A stretch of DNA of 64,000 nt from Oreocharis arfaki (lineage: Eukaryota; Chordata; Aves; Passeriformes; Paramythiidae): contig VZRR01014296.1 in assembly GCA_013398015.1 (NCBI GenBank), forward strand, positions 1-64,000, given 5' to 3'. A program made the translations under genes and the position numbers. A model generated the notes under the pieces. The model had not been told where the DNA came from and ran no database searches. It was given only the letters and a program-made list of their open reading frames with translations. Below, in pieces: positions 41,970 through 56,900 of the stretch. Position 1 is the stretch's first letter, and each line of letters begins with the position of its first letter.

Positions 41970-44900
41970 GTGAGGGCGGGCAGGGGGCTGGGGCAGGCGG
42001 CGGGCCGGGCCGCCAGGGTTCCCCCGCGCGGCCCGCGCCGGCCTGGCGCTTTCCCCTCTATGAGGGAAAGGCCCCGCACGCTACCACCTCCCTTTTCCTC
42101 ACGGTTTTCATTTTCTCTTCCTTCTCAGGAGAGAAGGGAGGCCTGGTCTCCGTTGGGTACGGAGAAGACGACTTTACCCGCGTGGATGGGGACGAGGAAG
42201 GGTACGAAGAGGAGGATGATGAGAACAGTAGGCAGTCAGTAAGTATTTCTCTGCTCCGCGAGCTTGTCTTGACCCCTTACACAGGTTGTAGAGGCTTTTC
42301 TCTTTCAAAAAAATAGCCCCGAATAGCGACCCATGATGGAACCCGGAATGTCTGACTCCTGGTGTGGGTTTCAGCACTTTCCAACTATCCCTTTTCACTT
42401 CCTTTTCAAGTAGAAAGCATTTGCCCTGAAACCCGTCAGCAGCTTGGCACAGCTCGTGTTGCTCGTTACTGTGTTGGTGTCGTTGGACTCTTTTATGGGA
42501 AAAAGGCTGTTACAGCCACTCCAAATGAAAGCTAGTCTTTAAACATAGTTGACATATAAGAGCCTTGTAAGAGGACCACACCGTCAGCTAGTGGATTAAA
42601 AAGAATAAACTTCTGTGCTGTCTTAAATTATTCTTTTGTGTGTAGCTCAGTCCACTCCCTGCATCAGGTCACCTTGATGTAGCAGTGTCCTGTCTACATG
42701 TGGGTGGCTTTTGTCTGTCACAGGTGCATGGCACGTGTCTGGTATCACTTGAGTACTGAGATAACGGCAGTATGGTGGGACAGGGCACGGAGCTCCCAGT
42801 CTGTGAGCGCAGCTGCATCACACAGAAGGATATGTAGTTCTGCCTTGTGTCTAGGGGAGTAAAACAATAAGTTTGGAGGGGAAAAAGGGAAGTTCTCATC
42901 TCCTTTCTTTATTGTCAGCCTTCTGCTTACCGGTGTGTTATCTTCTCCCTCTTCTAGTTCTTTCCTTTGCCACATAGCCAAAAACCCAAGGCTACTCCTG
43001 TAACTTTTCCTCACTGAAATGTACTTGTGTGTGTGTTAAATCAGTCTCTTAGGAGACGCTATTTTCTACCATCTCTCTGCCCAAGTAGCAGCCAAGAAAT
43101 TTCAGTCTCTTGTTCTTGCTTTAAGTTCTGTTCTGTTGCCCCAGTGTCTCCCTTAGCAAAGCAGTAAAGCTTCTTTACTGCTTCAGTGGTTCTTTTTATA
43201 TCCAGCACTTCCAGACTCTGTTTCAGTGAGGTCTCTTCAGTTCAGAGAAAGCCTTGTGTGTGATCCAGGTGCTTGCCAAGCTCAGCTGTGTTTAGTTAGC
43301 ATTGTGAAGGGGTTGTAAATGGAGTGGCTGTATTGCATACACAGTTTTTGGTGCAGGCTGCAGCTCTCCATCATCAGCTGCTGTTCAGGTAATGACAGTC
43401 AATCAGTCAGTCTGGTGTCAGCCGGTGGCTCTTGCATAGGTTTGTGGTTACAGTGCAGGTTGCACAAGGTACTTTCCGTTTTTTTTTTCCATTAAATATT
43501 CTCTGAGCAGACTTAAAAACTTCCTTGGCATTGCTTGTGCTGGTAGCTCATGTGGGTTATGAGTTGTTTTTAGAAGGCAGGTGGACTCAGGCTGTCCTGG
43601 GCTTTGCTCTGTACAGCTCAGTGGGTACTTTAATTACTTTAACAGTGACTGAAAAGCCTCTCAGTAATGCTGCTTTGTTTGTCAGTGTTGTTACTCCCTG
43701 CTAGGTTAGGAGTTTTTGAGAGCTGTTTCAGTTACTGTCTGCAGCATGGGTAATTTAACCCATTATTGCTTTGATGAAAATCACTTTTATCTATATAATG
43801 GAGACTGCAGAAGGGAGAGTAATCTCCTTTGTGATGAACACCGAGCTACTTGGGTCTTTTCTAGTTACAAACTCACTGTAATTAACTCTTGACAGTCAGG
43901 ACTGAATTATTGTCATATGTGCATCTTTCGGAAAGGGAAGCTGGTGAGTAGCTGAAGTGAAGGAATTTGATGTCCCTCATCTGTGGGAGAGGCATCTTAA
44001 TTCAGGCAATTAAAACTTACTGACATTGTTGTGTGGTCAGTCTCTAGCTTGCCTTGTCAGAACTGGCTCGTGTGCCAATACTCTGAGGTGGGCAATTCCT
44101 TGTAAACTCTTCATTTCAGTTGCACCTATCATTTCACTTTTTCTTTTGTTTCCCTTTTTGAAGCTGAAATACCAAGCTCTTATTTTGGGGCCAATGTTGA
44201 AGTTTGTGGGAAAGTTTGGAAGAAAAACCGTTTTGCTGAGTTGTGTGAGCATGAAAAACTCTTTCTGCTCCTCAAACTTGTTTTGAATCCGGAGTATGTG
44301 TTTATGTCTAGAAACAGGAGTACCTGGGGGATGCCCAGTGGGAGGACAGCAGGTTTACTGCCAGTGGGGACCAAACTGGAGCTTTCTGCTCATGTGGTGT
44401 GGATTTTCACACAATGCTGTGTTCAGTATTTTAAGCTCTCACGGGGCAGAAGTTCCCCCAGTTCTTTGGTTTATTTCTGGTTCATAAAATAAATTTTAGA
44501 AAATGGAGACTGTTACCTGGAATTCGTCAGTGTTCCCTGTCTGTGGAGGTTCACAGCATCTGCAAGCAAGGCACGAGAGCTCTGCACCAGCAAGAAAGTT
44601 GTGGCTGCTGGATCACTGGATCCCTGGAACTTGGTGCTAGGCCAGACCCTCTCCAAGCCTGCATGTTTGGTTTGGTGGCAGGCCAGCTGTGTGTCCTGTG
44701 TGTGTTGCTGATGCTTGGGACTATCACAGGTCTTGCAAATGCTGCTTTGTCTGTGGGTACTGCTGAACAGAGGCTCTTCAGTCATCACCTGCCAACTGGA
44801 GGGCACAGAAGTATCAAAAGACAAATGCCTTTTTGCCCAGTTCTGCTGCTTCTTGTTGTCTAGTTCTGAGCATTCCAGAGCTGCATGAGTTTTGCAGGGA

Positions 44901-47900
44901 CAACTGCTACTAGGTGATGCTTTTGCCTACAAAAACCCCCAAAACCAAACACTTCTTCCCCTGGCTGTAGGACTTATTTTCTGGTTATGAGTGGGTGGGG
45001 CAAAACTACCCTCCATGGAAATGGTCTTGGACTGCTGCTGGGCTGCTGAATGCCCTTTGCTGTAAGTGCAGTTACTTGCCAGAGGGCCAGGTGGAGCTTA
45101 ATCCTGTAAATTCTTGTCTTGTAGGAAGATGACGATTCAGAGACTGAAAAACCTGAGGCTGGTGATCTAAAGGTATTTGAAAGTGTGGTCTGGTGGTGGG
45201 GGGGAAGCTCAGTACAAGAAGAATAAGTCTTAACAGCATGGCTTGGTGTTCATTTGTGATCTGTAGTTAGTTCCACACCTTTTGTAGCTTTAACCTGTGT
45301 TTCTGACTTTAGTTCTAGCTTCTGCCGAAGACAGTTAAGAGATCACAGGCTGAGTCACAATGGAGGTGAATTTAGTCATGAATTTAGTGATGTTGTGCAT
45401 TAGATCTGAAGTTTCCTGGCAGCATCTCACCTGTTTTGCAGGGATGTGGGTGGTGCAGCATCCAGTACAGAATTCTGTATGACCAGTGTTAGTTGGAGTA
45501 ATTTCTTCATTTAGAACAACTTAATGAATGAATGATCCTGTGCTGTTAGAGGCCATGGAAGGTGTCAAAATCAATTCAGTTGTCTCCAGCTCTCTCCTTC
45601 TGAATGAAGTAGTTTGGTAAAGGTGATAGATAAATTTAAAAAGTGAAATAAGATCCCCAGATAATAGCTATTATCATAAAGAGTTGAAATCATCTTTACC
45701 TTGGGATTACACCTTGTTTCTGCTGAACAGCAGGTGTTTAACAGCACACAGGAACGTGGATCAGGGTAAAAGCTGGAGGACAAATGACCAAATCCATTTG
45801 AAACTAAAGACAATTGTGTTTAAATTCCTTATGTTAGTTCAGTACAAGCAGTCCTGTTCAACAGGAATGCTGAGTGATGAACCATTGCAAGGGCATTTAT
45901 TTTATCCAGCAGCTTCCTCAAGGATGCAGACAGTCCCAAACAATGCTACAAAAGCCAGAGGACTTTGCTGCAAAGCAGAACTCTGTAGAGAATTTGATTT
46001 ACCGCAGGGCTTTGATAGGCTAAGGTGAAGGCAAATGGATGTGTTTAGCTATTCTATTTGAATTAGTTTTATAGCAGCACCTTCCTTCACGTCCCACAAT
46101 ATTCTTATGGATTTACAGTGATGCACAGCTGAAAATCCTGGCAGCTGCACTGCAGCTGGTAAAGTCTCAGTGTGTGAAATGGCTCCCAGCCCCTTGGAAA
46201 TGGAATGTATTGTCTCCTTTCCTGGTTGCAAGAAATAATTTTTTTTTTTAACAGAGGGAAAGGGTGTCTCTCACTTTTATCCTTTTTCTACTTCTACATG
46301 TTTGCCCTGGTAAACATGCTAGCAAGGTGTTTCAGTAAAAACTGCTGGATTCAAATGTGCACTGTGAAAGAAAAAGGTGGGTTTTCCTTAAAAGGTAAAT
46401 TTGGTGTAAATGAAGATTTTGAAGTTGCATAACAGGGCCTTGTTGCAAGTGAGTGCATTTCTATATGCTCTAAAAGGGCTGTAGGACTTCAGGGCAATGG
46501 AGAATAGGTCTGACAGAGAGCAAGAACAGAATTAGACTGTAGTTGCTCCTGTCTGAGTACTGATACATGACAGAAATCGTACCACTGAATTGTGTGGCTT
46601 CTGCTTTCCCATGTCACTGACATTTCTTGTTGGCTTGTTTAAAAAGCCTCTTGCTTTCAGTGGGTTTTATGTGCTGCTGTCCAGGTGCATTTTGTGCTTC
46701 TGGAGAAGAGCCACATGTGGCCACAGAGCAGCATTTCAGCTTCAGTGAGGAAGCAAAGAAACAATGAATGTATTAAAAATAAAAAGCATTTTGTACCTTG
46801 GTAGACTGTGCAGTAGTAGCTCTGCAAGAATTGAAAATGAAAATTAAAGGAAATAAATAAAATAAAGGTAAAATATAATTCCTGCCATCCCGGTGTGGCA
46901 TGAAAGGTGAGGGTTTGAGAAGAGAAAAGCAGGGAGGCAAAGCTGAACTGAGTCTGAAACTCAGCAGTTTCAGACCTCCATGTCATCCTTAATAGATGTG
47001 TTCAAACGCAGGTGAAAAAGGGAATTGTCTCCTTTGGCCGTTTGGGTTTTTTTGAGTATTAAGTCATAGCTGTAGAGCCAGCTGGCACTGGGGAAGGTGG
47101 GGCTGTGGAGGCAGCCCAGTGCCGTGCTGGGGTGTGGCTGTGGGGGGTACTGGTGGAGCTGCACTAGCCATGCTGTTAAGAAATTCACTTGGGATGGGGA
47201 GAGATGCAGCATCCCTGTGGAAGTATTTGTACTTCGAGTAGTTGCAAATGTTTCCTATCCTCTTTTTCCACCAAGTGGCAGTGTTCTCCTCCATCCTGCT
47301 TACTGCTCAGAGCTCGCAATGTCTGTGACAGCTAACAAGTGTTGCAGTTGCTGTAAATCCAAAGTGCAGCAAAAAGGGAGGCCCTTGATTATAACTTGCT
47401 AACACTTTGGGGTACCTTCATTTTGTTTTGAACCTGAAGAGTGCTGTAGTTGTGCCTGCTCAGTTTCGTGGAGAGATCAGAGACCTGGGAACATGCTTAA
47501 ATAGATACCCCATGCTCTTTATATGTGGCTAGGACTTTTCCAAGGTCTGAATCTGACCATAGGCAGAAAGTAAATCCTTTAAAATGCATGAATGAGGAAA
47601 AAAATTGCAATTCATCAGTCAATTATAGTAATTTCAAGCCCTGAAGATATATATATTCTTTTTTTTTTCACCTGGTGTTTTGCCTCTTTTTACATATTGC
47701 GAATGAGCTACCTGGAGTTTATACCTTGGACAATTGACCAGGCCCCTAGAGTCAGGTTGTGTGGAGCAGTTCCCTGGTTGCTGGTGCATCCTGTGATTTG
47801 GCCTCATTGTGCACTTGGATGGTGCCAGAAGGGCCAGGTGGTGTCAGTTGTGGGTATGAACAGGGGAGACAGAAAGTGGGGAATGATGTAAAAACTCTTT

Positions 47901-50900
47901 GGTAAAGTGATGATGGGGAGAGTGGAATTTGGAGCCTGTCTCGAATAGCCCCACTGGGAAGATTTTATATTTGTCTCAGGTTTTTCTCTTGATTCCAGAG
48001 AATTGCCCTTGTTGGTTTTGGTGAAGGTGTACCTGTCTGGCTGTTCAGCCCTAGTTCCTCACTAGGGGGGGAGGCCAACACAAAGTGCTGCTTGGGACTG
48101 CAGCTTTCCTGTGGGTTATTTTTTTTGCCTAGGAGCAAGTCACAATAAGCTTTCCAAGTTCTAACATTGTGATGTCAAACTGCTGTTTTCTCTCCACTCT
48201 TGGTGAGGTAGAGAAGTTTTTATACACCTGTTTGAAGTAGAAGGTGTGCCAGGAGGAGGAGAATAGTTAAGCCTCGTCAGTCACCTGGAAGCATTCTTCC
48301 AGAGCAGACTTCTGGCCCATGGAATTCATGTTACTGAGCATCTGTGAGTTATTCCCAAACACGCTATGCTTGCAGCAAAAAGCAGAATCCTTCTCTTTAA
48401 GCAGTAGATTCAGATATATTCAGATATATTCCAGTTGCATGTTGTAACTGCATTTTGAAGTGCTTCAGGCACTCATGGGAAACTAGAGATTCAAATCTTG
48501 CACTTCCAAGAATCAAATCTGGATGGATGTGCTCAGGCTCTGGAACAGGACAGGTTTGTGAATGGCCAAGACCCCTTTTACCTGAGCAGTCACCAATTGT
48601 AAACAAGCATCTGCCTTAAAAGCACTTCAGAAACAAAACCTTCTGCTTTGAAGGGAAAGGAAATAGGCAACAAAACCTGTTGTTTAACAGTGATGTTAAA
48701 ACAGTGAAATCCACAGCCTGAATGAGTTCTTTTGTGTCGTTTCCTCAGCTGATGGGCACAAACTGAAGGAGGTTTGGGATTGGGTGTGAGCTGTGCTGGT
48801 GTGGCAGGACAGGGTTAATGGGCTGTGGCGGGTGCAGGGTGCTTGGGCTCTGGCCAGTGCTGGCTCTGGTTACAGCCTTGATGCAGTAACAAGATACAAG
48901 CTTTCAGAGCTCACCGAGTGGGCCAGCCCTGCAGGAAAATGAAAAATGAACCTCAAAATACCGACCTTGTGCTGCAAGCCTCACCTGAGGGGTTCTGTGC
49001 TTCATATTGGAGGACTGGATGAATAACAGGTTCCAAATGTTGATCAAGGACAGAGCCCAGCCCTGCAGTTTGGCTTCTGGAGCTTTCCCTGAGGGAAATC
49101 ATTAACTCTTGAGCCTTGATTGTTGTATCAGGACCAGCCAGCGCAGGAAAGCTAAGAAATTTGCCACTCCCTTGGCAAGTGAATGCCTGACACATGGTAG
49201 CAGTTTTTCAGAGCAGGTGGCTACTTTGATGTTTTCTTTTCCTGGTTTTGTTTTAAGGGTCCCTTCTGCATCCTACTGGTGTTGTATGGAGAGGCAGCCA
49301 AACTGGGATCTAGCAGAAGGCTGTCAAATTTTCAGAGGAAAACTGTGCTTCTAAGCATGTCTAAATATCACCTCTTGATAATCATCAGGTCTTTATTATG
49401 TTTAGCTTTTATTGATCCAGCATACCTGTAAAGTAATTTTACTGTGTTACGATGTGTAGGTGTGTACTAATACTTAGAGGCTTTTGATTGCAGTGTTTTT
49501 TTTATCTTGCCTGCCCATTAACCTGTTTGTTTAAATACCAAAATAATTTAAAGTAGAAGTGGTAAGTGCTGAGATCCAGTAAATGGGTGTGTGCGCAGCA
49601 ACGTAATCCCTGAAATTAACTCTTCTTTTGATAAGGCATATTAGTTTTTCTGAATCCAGCATACATTCATCAAGCCAGGTTCTCAAAAAATGCTTGAACC
49701 TACTCATTGACTTTCATCTCAAGTATAATTATTTTGCTCCAAAGAAGGGGAAAAGAATGTTTGGGAAAAGTTTTATCCTTAATATGGCCTCGCATTATGC
49801 ATGGCTGTGAGCACACCTCTGTAAGCACTTTCAAAGCATGAACTGTGCAGTTCCCAGGGTCGGGGTCAAGGTTAGAACTCCAGTGGTTTGTTCCCTGTTT
49901 CCTCACTCATTCTGTTGCCTGGAAGCACAGCCTGAAGGTGCCAGTGAAAAGTACTGCAGTCTCAGATTCATCTTTTCTCTATGTTTTAACTTCCTTTTAA
50001 TATAATTGTGTAGAATGCTGTCTGTGCTTCCAACTCTGTGTGTTTTTCCCTTGTTTTAGGTTTGACACACAGTTTTTCAGAGCTGTGTAGAGAGAACCGG
50101 AGAGTTTAGAGGGGAATAGAGGTAACTCAGCTGCAAATGCTGTTGTCTGCACTGCTACAGTGAGTGCCCAGACATGAAACCAGCTGATACCTGGTTGCCA
50201 TTTTATCTGGGTGAGCTTTAGTTATTGCCAGAGAATATCACAGGCAGTTAAAAGTTTTTCTGCATGCAGGAAGCAAAACAACATTTGGCATCTGGGATTA
50301 TTTTGCCCCTTGCCACACGTACTCCTGTCTCCAGCTCCGTCTGAGAGGGAGACGGATCACAGCCTTGTCGGGCTCTGAGGCTGGAATACCTCCTGGAGAG
50401 CTCCTGGCTTCCATCCAGCTCTGGAGCTGCTTGGAAGATGAGACATGTCCGTGAACATGCTTGTTCCTTCCTCCCCGCCGGGCATACAAGTTGCAGCAGA
50501 CTCTTCACTCCCTGCAGTACTAAATACCAGGGATTATTGACACAGGTGTGGCTTGCCTTCCTCCAAAGAAGAGCCAGGCTTGTTCTGTTTGTCTTTAAAC
50601 TTGAAGAAAAGTCCTTTCTGGAGCTGCTTCCCCTTGCATATTTCACCTGATAAAGGTCTGAGTTCTTCAAGTCCAGCTCTGTAGCTGCAATTATTTCTGG
50701 CTGCTGTTCTCAAACGGGCTGTTCTGAGTGTGCAGGTCTGTGCATGTCAGAGTGAGAGGCTGAGCAGTCAGCACAGATGGAGCATTGCCTCAAATACCAG
50801 CAAATAGCTGAAAATAGCTCATTCCAGCTGCCCTGTTCTGGGCACAGAAGGAGCAAAATCTGTATAAACTCCGTGGGATCCATTCATGGAGGAGTGAATT

Positions 50901-53900
50901 TCTCGCTGAGGATACTTGCTCTTACACCTTGCCTCTACTCCAAACCATGAGGAATTTTTAGTGCTATGTACTAGGGAAGAATGCTTGTGCAAGAAGTTAA
51001 TTTTGTCAGCTCTCCTGAGCCTTTCCTTTGCTGCTGTGAGGCTTCAGAATTTTCACAGCCTGGCTTCAGTTTTTTCGCAGCCCACCTTCACTCTACTTGA
51101 TTCTGCGCTGCAACAAGCTGTAAAAAATAAAATCATCCAAGTAGTTTGACACCTCCTGCCTTGTCATGTCTTGCTGGTACTTCCACCAGTGAATTTCTGT
51201 TTCACTGTAGGAAGCAAAAGTGTCTTGAAAGCAGCATTTTTGGGCTTTGCAGATCAGGGGCAGGCTGCTGGGAGCTGCTGTGGTCCTGGGGCTGTGAAGG
51301 GAAGCAGGTAGCCTTGGGACCAGGCTCCACTGGAAGGCAAGTGTTATTAACTCTACCTCTACACGGAAAGCAAAAGTTCTGGCACAGAATTCTTTGACTG
51401 GAAATTACTCTCAACAAATAATCTTTGTCAAATATTGAGATAGCATATGTCAGGTGAATGGAGTCAAGTTTCAAAGAAGCTATTTAAAGGCTTTGTGCTA
51501 TGAATGCTTCCTTTCTAAAGCACTTTCTCACTGAAATGTTTTGCCAGGTCTCAGTTGGGATTTTTTCAGTGGTTGGTTTTTTTTTTTCCCATTTCATTAA
51601 TGAATGTGGATTTTTAGAGGTAATTTAGCTGGAAAAGTAAAAGGCAGAGTCAGCTACACACATTCTTTATTTTGATAGGGAATGTCTCAGGAGCTGACTC
51701 TGATTTGTTCTTCCTTCCCTTTTTGTCTGTGACTGTGTCTCAAAACAGATAGGTTTGTAAAGCCTGTACGTAAGTGTCACTGAAGGGTGGATGTATCAGG
51801 GTTTTTTCCTATGGTGCCTTGTTTCTGAGCTGCTGTACTTCTCTTGGTATCTAGATCATGGTCTCTACAGGTTTTTCTTAGTTAAATTTCTTATGCTGTA
51901 CTGGGCACTTTGCCTGGAGCTGTGTATCAGAGCTGGCAAACAGGATATGGCTGTAGGAAATGTGCTTGTTTCAAGCTTTCTCTTGGGATTCTCCTCTCTC
52001 ACAATACAAGAAAAAAAAGAAGGGGTGGGGGGGAGGAGGAATAAAAGCATTGTACTCCTATTCCCTGGCTTTCTCTTCCTCAGACTCTAAATGCACTTGA
52101 CATGCACTCTGTTTGCTGCTTTCAGCCTGGGTGCACACCAACATCAGGCAGATCTGGGGAGCAAGAAATGAAATCATAGTTGTCATGCACTTTTAATATT
52201 AAATGAGACGTTTCTGGTGTTCTGTTCCCATGAGCACTTCTGATCTTTGTAGAGGAAAAGCAACATAATTGCTACCATGTTCCTTAAAAAAGAGAAGAAA
52301 GGGGCAGAAAAAAAGCACAATGCAGGGTTCGGGGTTGTCTTTTCTCCTGCTGCCTGCATGATGCAGACATTTCACCTGCTTGCTCTGGCAAGCCCATCAT
52401 CACTGTTGGCTTAGACAACTCTTCTAACACTTTCTGCTAAATTATGGTTTCTTTCCATCGTACTCAGCCAAGTGGGGCTGTTGATATGTTGGGACTACAG
52501 GAGATATTCTGAATTGTAGAGGGGAGGGAAAATTACAAAAACTTACTGCTGGCACTTCTTCAGATTGAAGAAATCCACTGTAACAGCTGTTGCAGCAGCA
52601 GATCCCCTGGCTAATGGTGAAAGGACTGTACTGAAAAGTTCTCTGCAATATCTTCGAACTAATACACCTCTTGACAAGGATGTGACTGGTCTGTACATTT
52701 TGTGGCTGGCAGTTAAATTGGCATTAAATTTATGTGCAAACAATCAGGTGAAGTAGTTGGGAGAGAGAAGACATTCTGCAACACAAGAGCATTCTCTGAG
52801 AAAAAATAAAGAATGTTGAGGGGGAGGTACTGTCTGAGGTAGTTGTTTATAATATTACCTGGATGTCAGTGGAAAAAATGAAGCTGCAGGATTCAGTTGG
52901 CTGCAAGTCTGGGAATGCAACTGAGCAGTGGCAAATCTGGCATTGACTTCACCATTTCTTAAAATTTGCATCTTAGTTAAAGCAGTCAGGCTCTGGTTTT
53001 GTATTTTTTCTGCCTCCCTCTTGAACCATTTTTCCTGGTAGTTTGAAGTGCACCTGCACTGACATGTGCACCTGCTTCTGCAAGAATTGCTTGAATTTGT
53101 ACCTTGTGGCGACAGTTAATGCCAGCAGTTACGTTGGATGTGAGCATTGTGCTGGATTTATGGATCTTATTTCAGGAAGGATTTAGTAAGCATTGTTTTA
53201 AGTCAGTCCATTCTTTCCATTAAATAAAGCTGTTCTGGGCAAGCCTGTCCAAACTGGAATTCATCAGTCTCAGATTCATATTGTTTTTGCTTCCTTCCTT
53301 TAATCTCTGTTCCATGCTGTGAGGATTGTGTTTGGTTGTTTTTATTTTCCTTGGAGCCTGAGCAGACAGTGTTTTTTATGTAACTGGATGGAGACACTGT
53401 AGGACTGAAAAGATGGTGTGTATTTCACCTCATTGAGGTGAAAGCTTCAGGCAAAATGCAGCATGTTCTTATGTGTGTGTCCACACACTCCCTTCATCTT
53501 GCTCCTCTTTAACTGCTGCTGATACATGAAGGCTGAACCAGCACTCTGGGTGCTCATCAGCCAGGCTATTGCAGGCAGAGTTGTCTTGTCCAGGGCTTGA
53601 AAAAAACATTTGTCTTGGATAAATGGAAAAAATGAAAAACCTTTTCTTGTGCTCACGCAGGATTCGTAACAGCATGAGTGTTGTCTGCTATCAGTGAGCT
53701 GATGTGCACAATTGTTCTTGGAAGCACAGAAATCGTGACTTATGTTAAAAAGATGAGGTTTGGGGTTTTTTTTTAATACTTTGTCCATAGCAGCTTGTGT
53801 TCTCCAGAGTCTGCTCTTTATTAGTCTCCGGATCAGGGGAAAGGAGTCTTGCTTGTTTTTGTCTTTCCAGTCTTCTTCCAACTTGGCTCTGGAGCACCAC

Positions 53901-56900
53901 GGCATCCCTTGACTCCTTTCAGTGGCTCTGTTGGAGCGAGGCCGTCTGGCTTTGGGCCCTTAAACCGTTGATCTTGTGAGATCAAGGCTGCAGAGTAGAT
54001 GGCAGCCAGAAAATCAACTTGCTGAGTGCATGGTAAAGTACAGTACTGCTTTTTTTTTTTTTTTAAACTTAGTCAAGTGTGAGTATAAGTTAATTCAGAG
54101 CTGCTTCTGTACAGATTTCCAGGGGTTTGATTTGTGAAAACTCTGTGGTACAGGTGCCACTAGCAAAGCCTTAATTTTGTTATTTTTTGAAATACCTCAG
54201 GATTCAAATGGAGATGAACCCTTTAAGTGATGCCTTTAGCTCTGGGATACTTGAAGTCTCTAATAATTTCATATATTTACTTTGATAGGGGGATTTACAT
54301 AAAATCCCTCCTGCTGGAACCACTCAGTTGCTTGATTTTGCGCTCTTCATATGGGATACTGATACACAACACAGTGGATATTGGTGATGTAATCTACAGA
54401 CAGATCACCTTTGCCTAAGTGGATTTAGGTAACTTCCCTGTTTAAAATTCAGTTGCCTTCCAAATTTTCCATTGTTTAAATGCTTTGGAATTCCTTTAGA
54501 AATCTCTCATCCACGCATAAATATTTCTTCCCTTTCATAACTGAAAGGTAGCAACTTTTCAGTATTTATTGTACCTTATTTTTCTACTTGGTGATTCTCC
54601 ATTTCATTCCACTTAATGTATTAGATTAGATCTGCAGATTTGTGGTTTTTATGCTGTCTTTCCTAATCAGTTCATTGTACTCATCGTGTGTCTCAAACTT
54701 AAATTAGCCTAAGGGAGTGCAGAACAGTCTTGTTGTATGATTGCTCCACTGGAGGTTTTAGTCTGTTCTGGATCTTCAGTAGATACTCAGAGGTTTGAAC
54801 AAGGCTCCTTAAACCTTGCATCTGCCAAACTTTGGTCAGGTTGTTGATGCTTGCCTTGTAGTTTTCAACAGCAAAGTGAGCAAATACGAACAAGCACTGT
54901 AGGAGAAGTCGGTCATCTCTTTGTTTTCTGAAGGCATTTAAGAGGTTTGAAAGCAGCCCGAGTTAATGAAAAGCTGTGTTGATGTCTCCAGCTCGTTAAG
55001 GATGGAGCAGTGGGTGGAGGTACGAAGGAACTCATCACTAAGCAAAATTCCTATCCCCTGGGCAGTGAGGTGTGGCTGCAATCCGGTGCTGAACGTGTTT
55101 GCTTTTGCTTGGTGTAGCTCTGGGCTCTCTGATGTCTTGGCTGAGGCCTGGGGATGTGGGCACTGGACTTGCTGGAGCAGCTGTGGGGGGAAGGTGTGGG
55201 CCAGGGGAAAACAGTGGAGCCTGATAGGACTGGCTTGATTTAGCCTGTTATAAATGGGACAGACTCAAAGGATGCAAATTAAAGAAGAAAATTCTGGTAA
55301 AAGCAAACTTACTGATGATTCTGGATGTTCATGCAACGTGCTATTTAACACAGCTGACATTTCAGAGATCTTTGTCTAATATAAGGTGCATAACAGGAGA
55401 GGGTTTGGCCATCAGATTCTCTCTCAGCGTATTAGTTCATGTTTCCTGAAAGTTGGGTGCTTATGCTTGCTACTAACTCCAGGCATACAGGAGACTTGAA
55501 AATGGGCTTCTGGAAAGGTCAGAAGTGCAGCACAGCCCCTTGTAAGCCTGTTAGTGGCCCAAATAGGTGGGCAGCCTTCTTGGGGCCGTGTAGCCTGTGT
55601 CTAATGCACCTGAATTTGGCTGTTCCACTGGGTTGCTTAAGTGCCTACTTGGCAATATTGCTATTTTGGGGGATTATTTCTCTCGTCTTTGAGGACAAGT
55701 GGGCAGAAGGAGATGGGAAGCATAATGGAATCATAAATGCAGTGCTGGGTATGAGGAAGGATCGAGAGGTACTCAGGGACACCATTTGTCTCTTCCTCTT
55801 CCCTCTCAGTTCCACTTAAAACTTTCAAGAGACAAGAGTGCAGGATGCAGTTAGTCAAGGTTGGGACTAAAGCAGTTCCTTCCTTTCCCCTCAAAAAACA
55901 TTTGCTTGTTGTCTCAAAGCAAGGTGAGAAACACTTTCAATTACCCATCTGGTAACTTCTCCCCAGAAAGGGAATGAGCAGGAGCAGTGTCCTGACCACA
56001 TGTATTTACTGCTGGTGAGTCACTGTATGTGCCTGGACAGATGTTGCCTTGCATCTGCGACTCTGTGAGCTTCTCCAGCCTTCATGTTCATCTGGATTTG
56101 TTCTCACAGCCCATCAGTTACTACCATCAAAATTGCCCCACCTCTCCAGTGGTGACCTGAAGTTCACTGTGTGAATTCTCCATCCGTGTAGGTTTGTGGA
56201 GAACACAGTCTGGGTTCCCTAGATTCCTGTCCAGTGCTCTCACCAAAGAGAACTACTGCTTTGGCATTATTTTTTTGCTTTGAAATGTCATGTTCCTGTT
56301 TAAATTTTTCTCTGCCTGTGCTGCTTGAGGCCCTGGGAGAAGAGCTGTTGATGCACACACCAAGGGCATTGTCTCAGAGGGGTTGGAGCTGTTACACTTC
56401 AGCCCATCTCAGAGGGGCCTGGGGCCAGCTGGCTGGGGAGAAGATGCGTGTTCCTCTGTGTACTTCTTTCTTCTTCTAAAATAGCATTAGCCTTGTATTT
56501 CTGTGATCCAAGTGTACTAATGCAGAAATAGTGCTTTTCTTTTCTTTTTTTTTTGTCTTCCATGAATGGCTATAAAAAGTGCCCTGTAGCAGTTAGTGCC
56601 ACACAAAGAATTTGTTTTTCTGCTTGAAGAGGGCTTTGGCTTCTCTGAAAATGGGTGGATTTTCAGAGTGAGCTTGGCACAGGCTGTTGCCATATCTGGC
56701 TTGGCGACCTCACTGCTCTCTCCTCACCTGATGCACATCTCACCTGACTGGAAATGGAGAAAAGGAGGGGGTCAGGGAGCGGTTACCAAGCAGCAAGGAG
56801 GCAGCATTCTGTCAGTGTCAGGTTCAATGAATGCCTTCAGTGTTTGGAGGCACGGAGGAATTTTGGACGAACAGTCCAGTGAGTCACAAAAGGTCTTTGG

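Larger units (their letters stand above)
41000..42090. promoter_or_regulatory. CpG island, bidirectional promoter of RECQL5 and SAP30BP
   Basis: CpG-dense sequence spanning both divergent start codons, which are 705 bp apart (41149 on -, 41855 on +). It contains a perfect CRE, an ETS-type CCGGAAG and an X-box-like inverted repeat. No TATA box was evident. Shared control of the two genes is inferred. Confidence 0.85.

Noticed and set aside
50248..50670. A 140-residue open frame on the - strand in SAP30BP intron 3
   Set aside because: Its translation shows no recognisable domain, membrane segment or repeat, and long chance frames are expected in an intron of this size.
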